Assembly (NCBI RefSeq): GCF_034555935.1
Contig: NZ_JAYDCJ010000003.1
Coordinates: 2,976,001-3,040,000, forward strand
Source of the DNA: Marinobacter qingdaonensis
GTDB lineage: Bacteria; Pseudomonadota; Gammaproteobacteria; Pseudomonadales; Oleiphilaceae
Length of the DNA: 64,000 nucleotides
Direction: 5' to 3'
Shown here: positions 26,152 to 34,754 of the stretch, in pieces
Position numbering within the stretch: the first letter of the stretch is position 1
Layout of the letters: each line of letters opens with the position of its first letter
The notes under the pieces: generated by a model
The model's database searches: none
Seen by the model: the letters and a program-made list of their open reading frames with translations, nothing else
What the model was told of the DNA's origin: nothing
Program-made: the position numbers and the translations under genes

Positions 26152-27456
26152 TTACCACTGCCCCACAACAAACCCGAGCTGCTCCGGAAGCCACAGGGCG
26201 ATCCCCGGCAACAGCATTACCAGCAACAGGCTTACGGCCATGGCCGCAATGAACACCATGGCCCAACCCAGGGTGTGCTCCAGCCGGATATTGGCGATGC
26301 GGGTGGTCACCATCAGGTTGACGGCCACCGGCGGGGTGAACTGACCAATGGCGATGTTCATGGCCAGCAGTATGCCGAACCACACCGGGTTCCAGCCGAA
26401 ATGGGTCATCAGCGGCAGCACGATGGGGATCAGGATGAGGTAGATCGACACCGCATCCAGCAGCATGCCGGCAATCAGCACCAGCACCATGACCAGCCCC
26501 AGCAACACCCAGCCATTGCTGGACAGGGACAACAGCGCCTCGGCCAGATGCTGGAAGGTGCCGAGGGTGGTGCCGGCCCAGGCGAAAATGCCGGCCAGGG
26601 CGATGATCAGCATGACCACCCCAGAGGTCACGGCGGCGTCGGTGATCAGGCTGAACAGGTTGCGGAGGCTCAGGTTGCGGTACACCAGGCAGCCCACGAT
26701 GATGCCGTAGGTTACGGCGACCACGGCGGCCTCGGTCGGGGTGAACAGCCCGGATCTCAGGCCACCGAGGATGATGACCGGGGCGAACAGCGCCGGCAGC
26801 GCGGCCTTGAAACTGGGCCAGAATGGCGGCCGCTCAGATTCCTCCGGGTCTTCCCAGCGGTACTTGCGCGCCAGGAACAGGGCTGGTACCAGCAGCGACA
26901 GCCCCGCCAGGATGCCCGGGAACACGCCGGCGGCGAACAATGCCCGCAGGTCCACACCGGGCACTACGATGGAGTACAGGATCAGCGCGATGGAGGGTGG
27001 AATCAGGATGGCCGTGGACGACGACGCCGCAATCAGCGTGGCGGAAAACGGCTGGGGGTAACCGGCCTTGCGCATGCTCGGCAGCATGACCATGGCCACG
27101 GCGGCGGCGTCGGCCGGCCCGGAGCCACTCATGCCGCCCATGATCAGGCACACCAGTACCGCTACCACGGTCAGCCCGCCGTGGCGGGGACCAATGATGG
27201 CCTGGGCAAAGCGCACCAGGCTCGCGGCCACCCCGGCCCGCTCGAAGATCAGGCCGGTGAGGATGAACAGGGGAATCGCAATCAGCGGGTATTTGGCCAC
27301 GCTGTTGTAGGTGTTGGTCCCCAGGGTGGCCAGCATGTCCGGCGACAACCCGGCCAGAATACCCACCACGCCCCCCAGACCAAGGGCGATGGCCACCGGC
27401 ACCCCCAGCAGCAGGGCCAGCAGAAAGGTGCCAATCAGCAGCAGATCAGGACTCAT
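26152..27456 (-). CDS. dctM: TRAP transporter large permease subunit (DctM type)
   Basis: A 434-residue membrane protein with about twelve helices, starting MSPDLLLIGTFLLALLLGVPVAIALG, the normal DctM N-terminus. Its family carries the ion-coupled transport path for C4-dicarboxylates and related organic acids. It overlaps the small permease gene by 11 bases, so translation is coupled. Last gene of dctPQM on the minus strand. The actual substrate cannot be read from it. Confidence 0.94.
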   Translation of the reverse strand: MSPDLLLIGTFLLALLLGVPVAIALGLGGVVGILAGLSPDMLATLGTNTYNSVAKYPLIAIPLFILTGLIFERAGVAASLVRFAQAIIGPRHGGLTVVAVLVCLIMGGMSGSGPADAAAVAMVMLPSMRKAGYPQPFSATLIAASSSTAILIPPSIALILYSIVVPGVDLRALFAAGVFPGILAGLSLLVPALFLARKYRWEDPEESERPPFWPSFKAALPALFAPVIILGGLRSGLFTPTEAAVVAVTYGIIVGCLVYRNLSLRNLFSLITDAAVTSGVVMLIIALAGIFAWAGTTLGTFQHLAEALLSLSSNGWVLLGLVMVLVLIAGMLLDAVSIYLILIPIVLPLMTHFGWNPVWFGILLAMNIAIGQFTPPVAVNLMVTTRIANIRLEHTLGWAMVFIAAMAVSLLLVMLLPGIALWLPEQLGFVVGQW

Positions 27457-27940
27457 GGATGACCTCCGGATCCACCTTGCCGCGCAGGCGGTCTATCAGG
27501 TTCTGGGTCATCCGGATGATGATGGCCAGCGACAGCACCGGCAGCCAGATCACGTAGATCCAATTCGGGAGCCCCAGCCCCGGCGACAGGGATTCCCACT
27601 GGTACTCCTCGAGCGCAAATTTGCTGCCGTACCACACGGTAATGCCAAGTACCGTCACCCCGGCCAGCCACTGCAGCACGTACACCACCTTCTTGAGGCG
27701 CGGTGGCAGCACGTGCTCAATCAACTCGATGCGGATGTGCTGGTTGTGGCGGGCCGCCACCGCCGCACCGGCGAAGGTCAGCACCACCAGCAAAAACACA
27801 GAGTATTCTTCGGTGAAGGCGAATGAAGCATCCGTGGCATAGCGGACCACGACGTTACCCAGGCTGATGACACAGATGCCGGTCAAAGCCAGGGTGGCCA
27901 GCCAGGCGTCGGGCCTGAACTTCGGGGGGCGAGCAGACAT
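27446..27940 (-). CDS. dctQ: TRAP transporter small permease subunit (DctQ type)
   Basis: A 164-residue protein with four hydrophobic helices and the DctQ pattern (FTEEYSVFLLVVLTFAGAAVAARHNQHIRIELI). It pairs with DctM to form the membrane complex. It sits 65 bp after dctP, and the gap holds a stem-loop; it overlaps dctM. Confidence 0.93.
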   Translation of the reverse strand: MSARPPKFRPDAWLATLALTGICVISLGNVVVRYATDASFAFTEEYSVFLLVVLTFAGAAVAARHNQHIRIELIEHVLPPRLKKVVYVLQWLAGVTVLGITVWYGSKFALEEYQWESLSPGLGLPNWIYVIWLPVLSLAIIIRMTQNLIDRLRGKVDPEVIHES

Positions 27941-27962
27941 GAGAACTCCGGAGTGGATGGCA

Positions 27963-27984
27963 GCACCCGCCCGTGGACGGGTGC
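27963..27984 (-). other. Intercistronic stem-loop between dctP and dctQ
   Basis: GCACCCG (27963-27969) pairs with CGGGTGC (27978-27984) around an eight-base loop in the dctP-dctQ gap. Similar hairpins protect the dctP message or partly terminate after it, giving excess binding protein. Confidence 0.45.
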
Positions 27985-28005
27985 TTTTGGGGGCAACGCC
28001 CGAGG

Positions 28006-29010
28006 TTAGCGGTTGGCGACGGCCTCCTGGGCCTGCTCCACGAGATCCTCACCGATACGGTCGGTCCATTTTTCGTACACGGGGCGGGTGGCTTCTACGA
28101 AGGCCGCGTGCTGCTCCGGCGTCAGCTCCACCACCTGCACGCCGCGTGCCTTGATCGCCTCAAGGGTGGCTTCCAGTTCGCCCCGGGATTTTTCAATTTC
28201 CCACTGGCCGGCATCGATGGCCGCCTGTTTGAGCAGGGCCTGATCCTCGGGGTTGAACTGGCTCCAGACCCGGTTGCTCACCGCAAACACCAGGGGGTCG
28301 GCCATGTAATGCCACAGGGTCAGGTGGGTCTGGCCAACCTGGTCGATACGGGCAACGTCGAACACCGAGATCGGGTTCTCCTGGCCATCGACCGCACCGG
28401 TGGTCAGGGCGGGCTTGGCGTCGGCCCAGCTCATCTGGGTCGGGTTGGCCCCCAGGGTGGTGAAAGTGTCCTGGAACAGCGGCGAACCCACCACGCGGAT
28501 TTTCAGGCCCTCCACATCGTCGGGACCGGTGATCTTGCGCTTGGAGTTGGACAGCTCGCGAAAGCCGTTCTCGCCCCACGCCAGCGGCGTCACGCCCCGC
28601 TTTTTGATGGCGGCAAAGATGGTCTCACCGGCCTCGCCCTGGGTAATGGCGTCGATGGCCTCGTAATCCGGCATCAGGAACGGCAGGGAAAACAGATTCA
28701 GTTCCGGGACCTGGGGCGACCAGTTGATGGTGGAGCCCACGGCCATGTCGATCAGCCCTGAACGCATGGCGGAGAACTCCTTGGTCTGGTCACCGGACAC
28801 CAGCTGGGAGTTGCTGTAGATCTTCATGTTGATGCGTCCGTCTGAACGCTCCCGCACCAGTTCCACCCACTTATCGGCGGCCTGCCCCCAGGGAAAAGCA
28901 GATGGCAGCACGGTGGATACAGTGTATTCGTCTTTGTATTGGGCCGTGGCCGCAGCACTGAACAGGAGCGTGGCGGCGGTAGTGGCCAGGAGAATTCGAC
29001 GCTTCAACAT
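28006..29010 (-). CDS. dctP: TRAP transporter substrate-binding protein (DctP type)
   Basis: A 334-residue periplasmic protein with a signal peptide ending AAATAQYKDE, and the DctP-fold landmarks GLKIRVVGSPLFQDTF (conserved Arg that binds the substrate carboxylate), then AVDGQENPISVF and QVGQTHLTLWHY. First gene of the dctPQM operon. Family substrates are C4-dicarboxylates, other organic acids or ectoine-type solutes; none can be picked from the sequence. Confidence 0.93.
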   Translation of the reverse strand: MLKRRILLATTAATLLFSAAATAQYKDEYTVSTVLPSAFPWGQAADKWVELVRERSDGRINMKIYSNSQLVSGDQTKEFSAMRSGLIDMAVGSTINWSPQVPELNLFSLPFLMPDYEAIDAITQGEAGETIFAAIKKRGVTPLAWGENGFRELSNSKRKITGPDDVEGLKIRVVGSPLFQDTFTTLGANPTQMSWADAKPALTTGAVDGQENPISVFDVARIDQVGQTHLTLWHYMADPLVFAVSNRVWSQFNPEDQALLKQAAIDAGQWEIEKSRGELEATLEAIKARGVQVVELTPEQHAAFVEATRPVYEKWTDRIGEDLVEQAQEAVANR

Positions 29011-29228
29011 AGGTTGGTCCTTCTTATGGTTATGGTATTCCGCAGGTGGTTCTGAGGCTCATTAACACTCAGCAACAGCAGGCGATTATAGAGGGGAGAT
29101 TCAACGAGACGCAAAGATAAAACGTCCCGCTTTGATTGTGGAACTGGATTTTACCCCGCAGGGATTCAGGCCGGCTCCCGGTCATAATCCGCCCTCTTCC
29201 ATGCCATGTGGTAGCAGACATTCATGCC

Positions 29229-29257
29229 TTGAAATTCGACCGCTTTCAGAATACTGT
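29229..29257 (+). promoter_or_regulatory. Promoter of the imuA-imuB-dnaE2 operon
   Basis: TTGAAA (29229-29234) and TACTGT (29252-29257) are spaced by 17 nt. The -10 overlaps the left half of the LexA box, which is the standard layout of an SOS-controlled promoter. The ATG of imuA is about 25 nt after the expected start point. Confidence 0.7.
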
Positions 29258-29269
29258 ATATTTAAACAG
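29254..29269 (+). promoter_or_regulatory. LexA (SOS) box
   Basis: CTGTATATTTAAACAG matches the gammaproteobacterial CTGT-N8-ACAG operator, and the symmetry runs outward to ATACTGT..ACAGTAT. It lies 18 bases before the imuA start codon. Confidence 0.93.
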
Positions 29270-29287
29270 TATTTTGAGATCTTACCC

Positions 29288-29977
29288 ATGAGCGAGCTTC
29301 TGAACACGCTGATGCAGGATGCCCGTGTCTGGCAGGGGCACAAGCACCGGCGCACCACGCAACCGGCGGAACCCACCGGCTATCAGGTGCTGGATAATCA
29401 GCTTGGCGGCATTGGCTGGCCCCGGAGGGCGCTGAGTGAATGCCTGCTGGATACCCCCGGCATCGGCGAACTGCACCTGCTGCTGCCGTTGATGCAGCGG
29501 CTGTCCCACAGTGGCAAAACGGTGTTCTGGCTGAACCCGCCGCACACGCCCTACGCCCCGGCCCTGGCCCGGGAAGGCGTAAACCTGGACCAGGTGGTGA
29601 TGATCCACACCGACGAGGCCGGCGATTTCCTGTGGACCCTGGAAAACTGTCTGCGCTCGCCGGTCACCGGGCTGGTGATGGCCTGGCCGGGCAAGCTGGC
29701 GTCCCGGGATATCCGGCGCCTGCAATTGGCCGCCGAGGCCGGCAGCAACGTGTGCGTGCTGTTCCGTGAGCGCCGCTACGCCGAGCAGAATTCCCCGGCC
29801 GCCCTGCGCCTGGAGCTGGAGCCCGGCGCCAACCAGGAGCTGAAGATCAACATCGTCAAACGCCGGGGCAGCTGGCCAGGACAGCGCTGCGCCCTGGCTA
29901 TGGCGCACCGGGCCGACCTGGGCTTCCGCGAGGCGCCCCGGGTGGTTCGGGGCCCCTGGCCCGCGTCCCACCGGTAA
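29288..29977 (+). CDS. imuA: ImuA, SOS translesion-synthesis accessory protein
   Basis: A 229-residue RecA/SulA-like protein starting MSELLNTLMQDARVWQGH; a P-loop-like region is degenerate (DTPGIGELHLLLPL) and the LARD..-like strand VFWLNPPHTPYAPAL is typical of ImuA. ImuA works with ImuB and DnaE2 in damage-induced mutagenesis. The ATG at 29288 follows the LexA-controlled promoter; the frame is open upstream through the operator, so the upstream start is rejected. It is 6 bases from imuB. Confidence 0.9.
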   Translation: MSELLNTLMQDARVWQGHKHRRTTQPAEPTGYQVLDNQLGGIGWPRRALSECLLDTPGIGELHLLLPLMQRLSHSGKTVFWLNPPHTPYAPALAREGVNLDQVVMIHTDEAGDFLWTLENCLRSPVTGLVMAWPGKLASRDIRRLQLAAEAGSNVCVLFRERRYAEQNSPAALRLELEPGANQELKINIVKRRGSWPGQRCALAMAHRADLGFREAPRVVRGPWPASHR

Positions 29978-29983
29978 ACGACA

Positions 29984-31399
29984 ATGCTCTGGCTGTACCT
30001 GCACTTCACGCACCTGCTGCTGGACCACATTCGCCGCACCCGGGAAGACGCCGGCGCGCTGGTGATTGTCGAGCGCTCCGGGCAGAAGGTCATTCAGGCC
30101 TGCCCGGAGGCCCGGGACCAGGGCGTGCGCGCCGGCATGCGCCTTAAAACCGCGCTCAGCCTGGTGCCGGAGCTGGGAACGGTGCGGGCGGACCAGCAGC
30201 AGGAAGCGCGGATTCTGGAAGACCAGGCCCGCTGGCTGTACCGCTACGCCGCCCACATCGTGCTGGTACCACCGAACGGTCTGATGGCCGAGATTGGCAG
30301 CCTGCAACGGCTGTACGGCGGCCTGCCGGCGGTGTGGCAAACCGTGGAGCAGGCCCTGGACGAACGCCAGCTCACCGCCTGGCCCGGCATTGGCCACACC
30401 CCCCTGGCGGCCCGACTGATTGCCCGCAGCGGCAAGGGCGAATGCACTGCTGACAAAGGCCATATCCAGCGCACCCTGGACCAGATGCCGTTGCTGGCGG
30501 CGGAGTTTGATGCCCGCACCTGCACCCGGCTGCAGCGGCTCGGGCTGAGCAACCTCGGTGAGGTATTCAACCTGCCGCCGGTGGAACTGGCGCGCCGGCT
30601 GTCGCCGGAAACCCTGGCCCGGATCCAGAAAATCCAGGGCACCCGGCCCGACCCCCAGGCCCCGTGGCAGCCACCGCACCACTTTCGCCAGCAGGCGGAC
30701 TTTGTTCAGGAGATCGAACAGTCTCAGGGGCTGTTGTTTCCGCTGCAGCGCATTCTGTCGGAACTGGAGGAAGACCTGTGCTGGCGCCAGCAGGAAACCG
30801 ACAGCCTGCTGCTGATCCTGAGGCACCGGCACGAGGAACCCACCCGGCTGCGCATCCGCACCTCCGGGCCGGAGCATCGGGCCGAGGCGTTTCTGAACCT
30901 GATTCGCCTGCGTTTCGAGCAGCAGCCACTGCGGGCGCCGGTGATCGCCCTGCTGCTGTCGGTGAAGCGCTTTCTCGGACGTGAAGCCGATACCGGCCAG
31001 GACCTGCTGGGTGAATCCCAGGACCTGAACGAAGCCTGGCACACCCTGATGAGCCGGTTGCAGGCCCGGCTCGGCGATCAGGCCCTTAAACAGCTCTCGC
31101 CCCAGGCCGACCACCGCCCGGAACGGGCCTGGAGCGCCTCCGACGTTCAGCGCAAAACCCGGCCATCGGTTGATACCGGCCAGTTGCCGCGCCGCCCGCT
31201 GTGGCTACTACAGGGACCGCAGCCACTCACGGAAACCCCGGCGGCCTGGTTTGCCGGGCCCGAACGCATCAGTGGCGGCTGGTGGGATGGCCAGCGGGTG
31301 CACCGGGATTACTACATCGCCCAGCTCCACAACGGCCAGTTGGCCTGGGTGTTCCGGGATGTGCGCGACGGCTGGTTCGTGCACGGGTGGTTTGGCTGA
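29984..31399 (+). CDS. imuB: ImuB, catalytically dead Y-family polymerase-like protein
   Basis: A 471-residue protein with the layout of a DNA polymerase Y-family palm, thumb and little finger (QACPEARDQGVRAGM near residue 40 is the finger motif). The N-terminal strand reads LWLYLHFTHLLL where an active enzyme has catalytic Asp, and the later DE pair is replaced by LMAEIGSLQRLYGG, so it cannot polymerise. Known role in other bacteria: hub that binds ImuA, DnaE2 and the sliding clamp. Stop and start overlap dnaE2 as ATGA. Confidence 0.93.
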   Translation: MLWLYLHFTHLLLDHIRRTREDAGALVIVERSGQKVIQACPEARDQGVRAGMRLKTALSLVPELGTVRADQQQEARILEDQARWLYRYAAHIVLVPPNGLMAEIGSLQRLYGGLPAVWQTVEQALDERQLTAWPGIGHTPLAARLIARSGKGECTADKGHIQRTLDQMPLLAAEFDARTCTRLQRLGLSNLGEVFNLPPVELARRLSPETLARIQKIQGTRPDPQAPWQPPHHFRQQADFVQEIEQSQGLLFPLQRILSELEEDLCWRQQETDSLLLILRHRHEEPTRLRIRTSGPEHRAEAFLNLIRLRFEQQPLRAPVIALLLSVKRFLGREADTGQDLLGESQDLNEAWHTLMSRLQARLGDQALKQLSPQADHRPERAWSASDVQRKTRPSVDTGQLPRRPLWLLQGPQPLTETPAAWFAGPERISGGWWDGQRVHRDYYIAQLHNGQLAWVFRDVRDGWFVHGWFG

Positions 31400-34300
31400 T
31401 GAGCGGGCTGATCTACGCGGAGCTGGTCTGCCTGAGCAACTTCACCTTCCTGACCGGCGCCTCCCACTCCCACGAGCTGGCCGAACGGGCCGCCGAACTG
31501 GGCTATGCTGCCCTGGCGATCACCGACGACTGCTCGGTGGCCGGCATCCCCCGGGCCTGGGCCGCCCTGAAGGACAGCCCGGTGAAACTGATCACCGGCA
31601 GCCGGTTCGAGCTGGACGACGCCCCGCCCGGTGCCAGCAACCCCCGGTTCGTGTTGCTGGCCCGCACCCGCAAGGGCTATGGCCAGCTGTGCCAGTTGAT
31701 CACCACCGGCCGGCGGCGGGCGGAGAAAGGCCAGTACCAGCTGTTCTACCGGGACGTGGAAACCCACCCCCTGGACGACTGCCTGTGCCTGTGGCTGCCG
31801 CCGGCCACCACCGAGGCCGACGCCGACCAGGCCCTGGCCTGTGGCGAGTGGCTGCAACGGCTGTTTGAACCCAGGCTGTGGATTGCTGCCGCCCGCACCC
31901 TGGAATCCGGCGAGGAACAGCAACTGGCCCGGGCCCGCTGGCTGGCCGACCAACTGCGCTGCCCAATCACCGCCACCGGCGAGGTGCACATGCACAGCCG
32001 GGAGCGCCAGCCATTGCAAGACGTGCTCACCGCCCTGCGCCACCACACCAACCTGGAACAGGCCGGCCATTGCCTGTTCCAGAACGGCGAACGCTACCTG
32101 CGGCCACTGCCGGTGCTGCAGCGCCTGTTCCCGGAGCCCTGGTTGCGGGAAACCCGGCGGATTGCCGACCAGTGCACCTTCGAACCCGGCAGCTTGCGCT
32201 ACGAATACCCGCCAGACCTGGTGCCAGACGGCGAAACCCCGGCCGCCTACCTCAAGCGACTGACCCGCGAGGGCGAGCGCCGCCGCTACCCGGACGGCAC
32301 GCCACTAACCGTGCAGGCGCTGATCCGCAAGGAGCTGGACCTGATCTCGGAGATGAAGTACGAGCACTACTTCCTCACCATTCAGGACATCGTCGCCTTT
32401 GCCCGCAGCCGGGGCATTCTCTGCCAGGGCCGGGGCTCGGCCGCCAACTCGGCAGTGTGCTACTGCCTGGGCATCACCGAGGTGAACCCGGCCCGGGTCG
32501 AGCTGCTGTTCGAACGCTTCATCTCCAAGGACCGCAACGAGCCGCCCGACATCGACGTGGACTTCGAGCACCAGCGCCGGGAAGAAGTCATCCAGTACAT
32601 CTACCAGCGCTATGGCCGGCAGCGGGCCGCCCTGGCCGCCACGGTGATCCGCTACCGGCCCCGCAGCGCCATCCGCGACGTCGGCAAAGCCCTGGGCTTT
32701 GACCCGGCCCAGGTGGAACAGTTGCTGGAAGGCATCGACTGGCGTGACAAGGCCACCGACTGGCGCCAGCAAATCCTCGACAAACGCCTGACCCGCAACC
32801 CCAAGGTGGCGGACCAGTTCTTCACCCTGGTGAACACCCTGCTCGGCTTTCCCCGGCACCTGTCCCAGCACGTGGGCGGGTTTGTCATCAGCTCCGGTCC
32901 GCTGGCCGAACTGGTGCCGGTGGAAAACGCCGCCATGGCCGATCGCACCGTGATCCAGTGGGACAAGGACGACCTGGAAAGCCTGGGCCTGATGAAAGTG
33001 GACGTACTGGCCCTGGGCATGCTCTCGGCCATCCGCCGGGCCCTGGAACTGATCAGCGAACAGAAAGGCCAGCCGTTCGAGATCCAGGACGTGCCCCAGG
33101 AAGACCGGGCCACCTACGCCATGCTCCAGAAAGGCGACAGCATCGGCGTGTTCCAGGTGGAATCCCGGGCCCAGATCAACATGCTGCCGCGTCTGAAACC
33201 GGAAACCTACTACGACCTGGTGATCGAAGTGGCCATCGTCCGCCCCGGCCCGATCCAGGGCGACATGGTGCACCCTTACCTGCGCCGCAAACACGGCCTG
33301 GAGCCGGTGAGCTACCCCAACGACGCCATCCGCAAGGTGCTGGAACGCACCTTGGGCGTGCCCATCTTCCAGGAACAGGTGATCAAACTGGCGATGGTGG
33401 CCGCCGGCTTCTCCGCTGGCGAGGCCGACCAATTACGCCGGGCCATGGCGGCCTGGAAATCCCACGGCGACCTGACCGGGTTCCGGGACAAACTGATTAC
33501 CGGCATGCTCGAACGCGGCCACGACGCCGACTTCGCCGAGCGCCTGTACCAGCAGATCTGCGGCTTCGGCGGCTACGGCTTCCCGGAATCCCACGCCGCC
33601 AGCTTCGCCCTGCTGGTGTACGTCTCCGCCTGGCTCAAATGCCACTACCCGGCCGCCTTTTACTGCGCCCTGCTCAACAGCCAGCCCATGGGCTTTTACT
33701 CACCCTCGCAACTGGTCCAGGACGCCAAACGCCACGGCGTCGAGGTACTGCCGCCAGACGTCAACCACAGCCAGTGGGACCACACCTTGGAAGGCCCGGA
33801 ACGCAAACTCCGGCTGGGCTTGCGCCTGATCCAGGGGTTGTCCTCCAAGGGCGCCGAGCGCCTGTGTCAGCAACGCCCGCCCCAGGGCTACCGCTCCGCC
33901 AGCGAACTGCGACAGCGCGCCGACCTGAACCAGCGCGACATGGAACTGCTCGCCGGCGCCAACGCCATGCCCGACTTCACCGCCAACCGTCACCAGGCCT
34001 ACTGGCAACTGCTCGGGCACGAACAACCGGCCGAACTCTTCGCCGCCGACGCCGCCGGGACCTACACCGCGGAAGCCTGCGAACAACTGCCGGAACCCAC
34101 CGAAGGCCAGAACGTCCTCGCCGACTACGCCAGCCAGGGCCTCACCCTGCAACGCCACCCCCTGGCCCTGCTCCGGGAACAGGGCCACCTCAAGTTCTGC
34201 TTGAGCGCCGAAGACCTCAAAACCACCCGGGCCGGCGTCCCGGTCCAGGTCGCCGGCCTGGTCACCGGCCGCCAACGCCCCGGCTCCGCCTCCGGCGTCA

Positions 34301-34518
34301 CCTTCGTCACCCTGGAAGACGAAACCGGCAACGTGAACGTAGTGGTGTGGCTCGAAACCGCCCGCCGCCAGCGCAAACCGCTCCTCACTGCCCGGCTGCT
34401 GCACGTGAAAGGCGTGGTGGAAAAACAGGGCGACATCATCCACGTCATGGCCGGCAAACTCTCCGACCTGAGCCACCTGATCAAAACCCTCCCGGTCGAC
34501 TCCCGGGATTTTCACTAG
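31399..34518 (+). CDS. dnaE2: Error-prone DNA polymerase DnaE2
   Basis: A 1039-residue C-family polymerase: an N-terminal PHP domain (AELVCLSNFTFLTGASH; later TGEVHMHSRERQ), polymerase palm with PPDIDVDFEH (about residue 380), GYGFPESHAASFALLVYVSAWLKCH in the fingers and a C-terminal OB domain (VQVAGLVTGRQRPGSASGVTFVTLEDETG). This is DnaE2 rather than DnaE1 by the ImuA-ImuB context, length and lack of the DnaE1 C-terminal tau-binding tail. Start chosen at the ATGA overlap with imuB; the upstream open frame is antisense-like sequence inside imuB. Confidence 0.96.
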   Translation: MSGLIYAELVCLSNFTFLTGASHSHELAERAAELGYAALAITDDCSVAGIPRAWAALKDSPVKLITGSRFELDDAPPGASNPRFVLLARTRKGYGQLCQLITTGRRRAEKGQYQLFYRDVETHPLDDCLCLWLPPATTEADADQALACGEWLQRLFEPRLWIAAARTLESGEEQQLARARWLADQLRCPITATGEVHMHSRERQPLQDVLTALRHHTNLEQAGHCLFQNGERYLRPLPVLQRLFPEPWLRETRRIADQCTFEPGSLRYEYPPDLVPDGETPAAYLKRLTREGERRRYPDGTPLTVQALIRKELDLISEMKYEHYFLTIQDIVAFARSRGILCQGRGSAANSAVCYCLGITEVNPARVELLFERFISKDRNEPPDIDVDFEHQRREEVIQYIYQRYGRQRAALAATVIRYRPRSAIRDVGKALGFDPAQVEQLLEGIDWRDKATDWRQQILDKRLTRNPKVADQFFTLVNTLLGFPRHLSQHVGGFVISSGPLAELVPVENAAMADRTVIQWDKDDLESLGLMKVDVLALGMLSAIRRALELISEQKGQPFEIQDVPQEDRATYAMLQKGDSIGVFQVESRAQINMLPRLKPETYYDLVIEVAIVRPGPIQGDMVHPYLRRKHGLEPVSYPNDAIRKVLERTLGVPIFQEQVIKLAMVAAGFSAGEADQLRRAMAAWKSHGDLTGFRDKLITGMLERGHDADFAERLYQQICGFGGYGFPESHAASFALLVYVSAWLKCHYPAAFYCALLNSQPMGFYSPSQLVQDAKRHGVEVLPPDVNHSQWDHTLEGPERKLRLGLRLIQGLSSKGAERLCQQRPPQGYRSASELRQRADLNQRDMELLAGANAMPDFTANRHQAYWQLLGHEQPAELFAADAAGTYTAEACEQLPEPTEGQNVLADYASQGLTLQRHPLALLREQGHLKFCLSAEDLKTTRAGVPVQVAGLVTGRQRPGSASGVTFVTLEDETGNVNVVVWLETARRQRKPLLTARLLHVKGVVEKQGDIIHVMAGKLSDLSHLIKTLPVDSRDFH

Positions 34519-34567
34519 CTCTCCGAAAACCGCCCAAACCTTCTCACGGCCACCACCAAGGTTATGG

Positions 34568-34677
34568 GAGCCGGTGGGTGCCTACCTTTCAGGAATGTTG
34601 GAGGCCAAGGATGGCCGGAAACAAGCGCACATGGACGTGCTCGTAGCGGTTCCTGAAAGGTAGGCACCCACCGGCTC
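34568..34677 (+). repeat. Composite inverted-repeat element, copy 1
   Basis: Arms 34568-34595 and 34650-34677 are a perfect 28-bp inverted repeat. The 54-base interval (34596-34649) is 47/54 identical to the core of the second copy at 50450-50503. It holds hairpin 1 (GGCCA/TGGCC, loop AGGA, 34603-34616) and hairpin 2 (GCAC/GTGC, loop ATGGAC, 34627-34640), with AAACAAGC between. It lies 50 bases after the dnaE2 stop and before a Rho-independent terminator, so it would be in the 3' end of the SOS mRNA. Confidence 0.85.
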
Positions 34678-34708
34678 ATGCACCCAAGCACAAGGGCTAG
34701 AAAACAAA

Positions 34709-34735
34709 AAACCCCGCACAAAGGCGGGGTTTTTC
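34709..34735. terminator. Rho-independent terminator after dnaE2 (bidirectional)
   Basis: A 9-bp stem AAACCCCGC/GCGGGGTTT (34709-34717 with 34724-34732) is followed by T on the plus strand and preceded by A-runs, so it can end both the imu operon and the convergent oad operon. Confidence 0.88.
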
Positions 34736-34754
34736 GATACTGAGGAAGCGAAGA

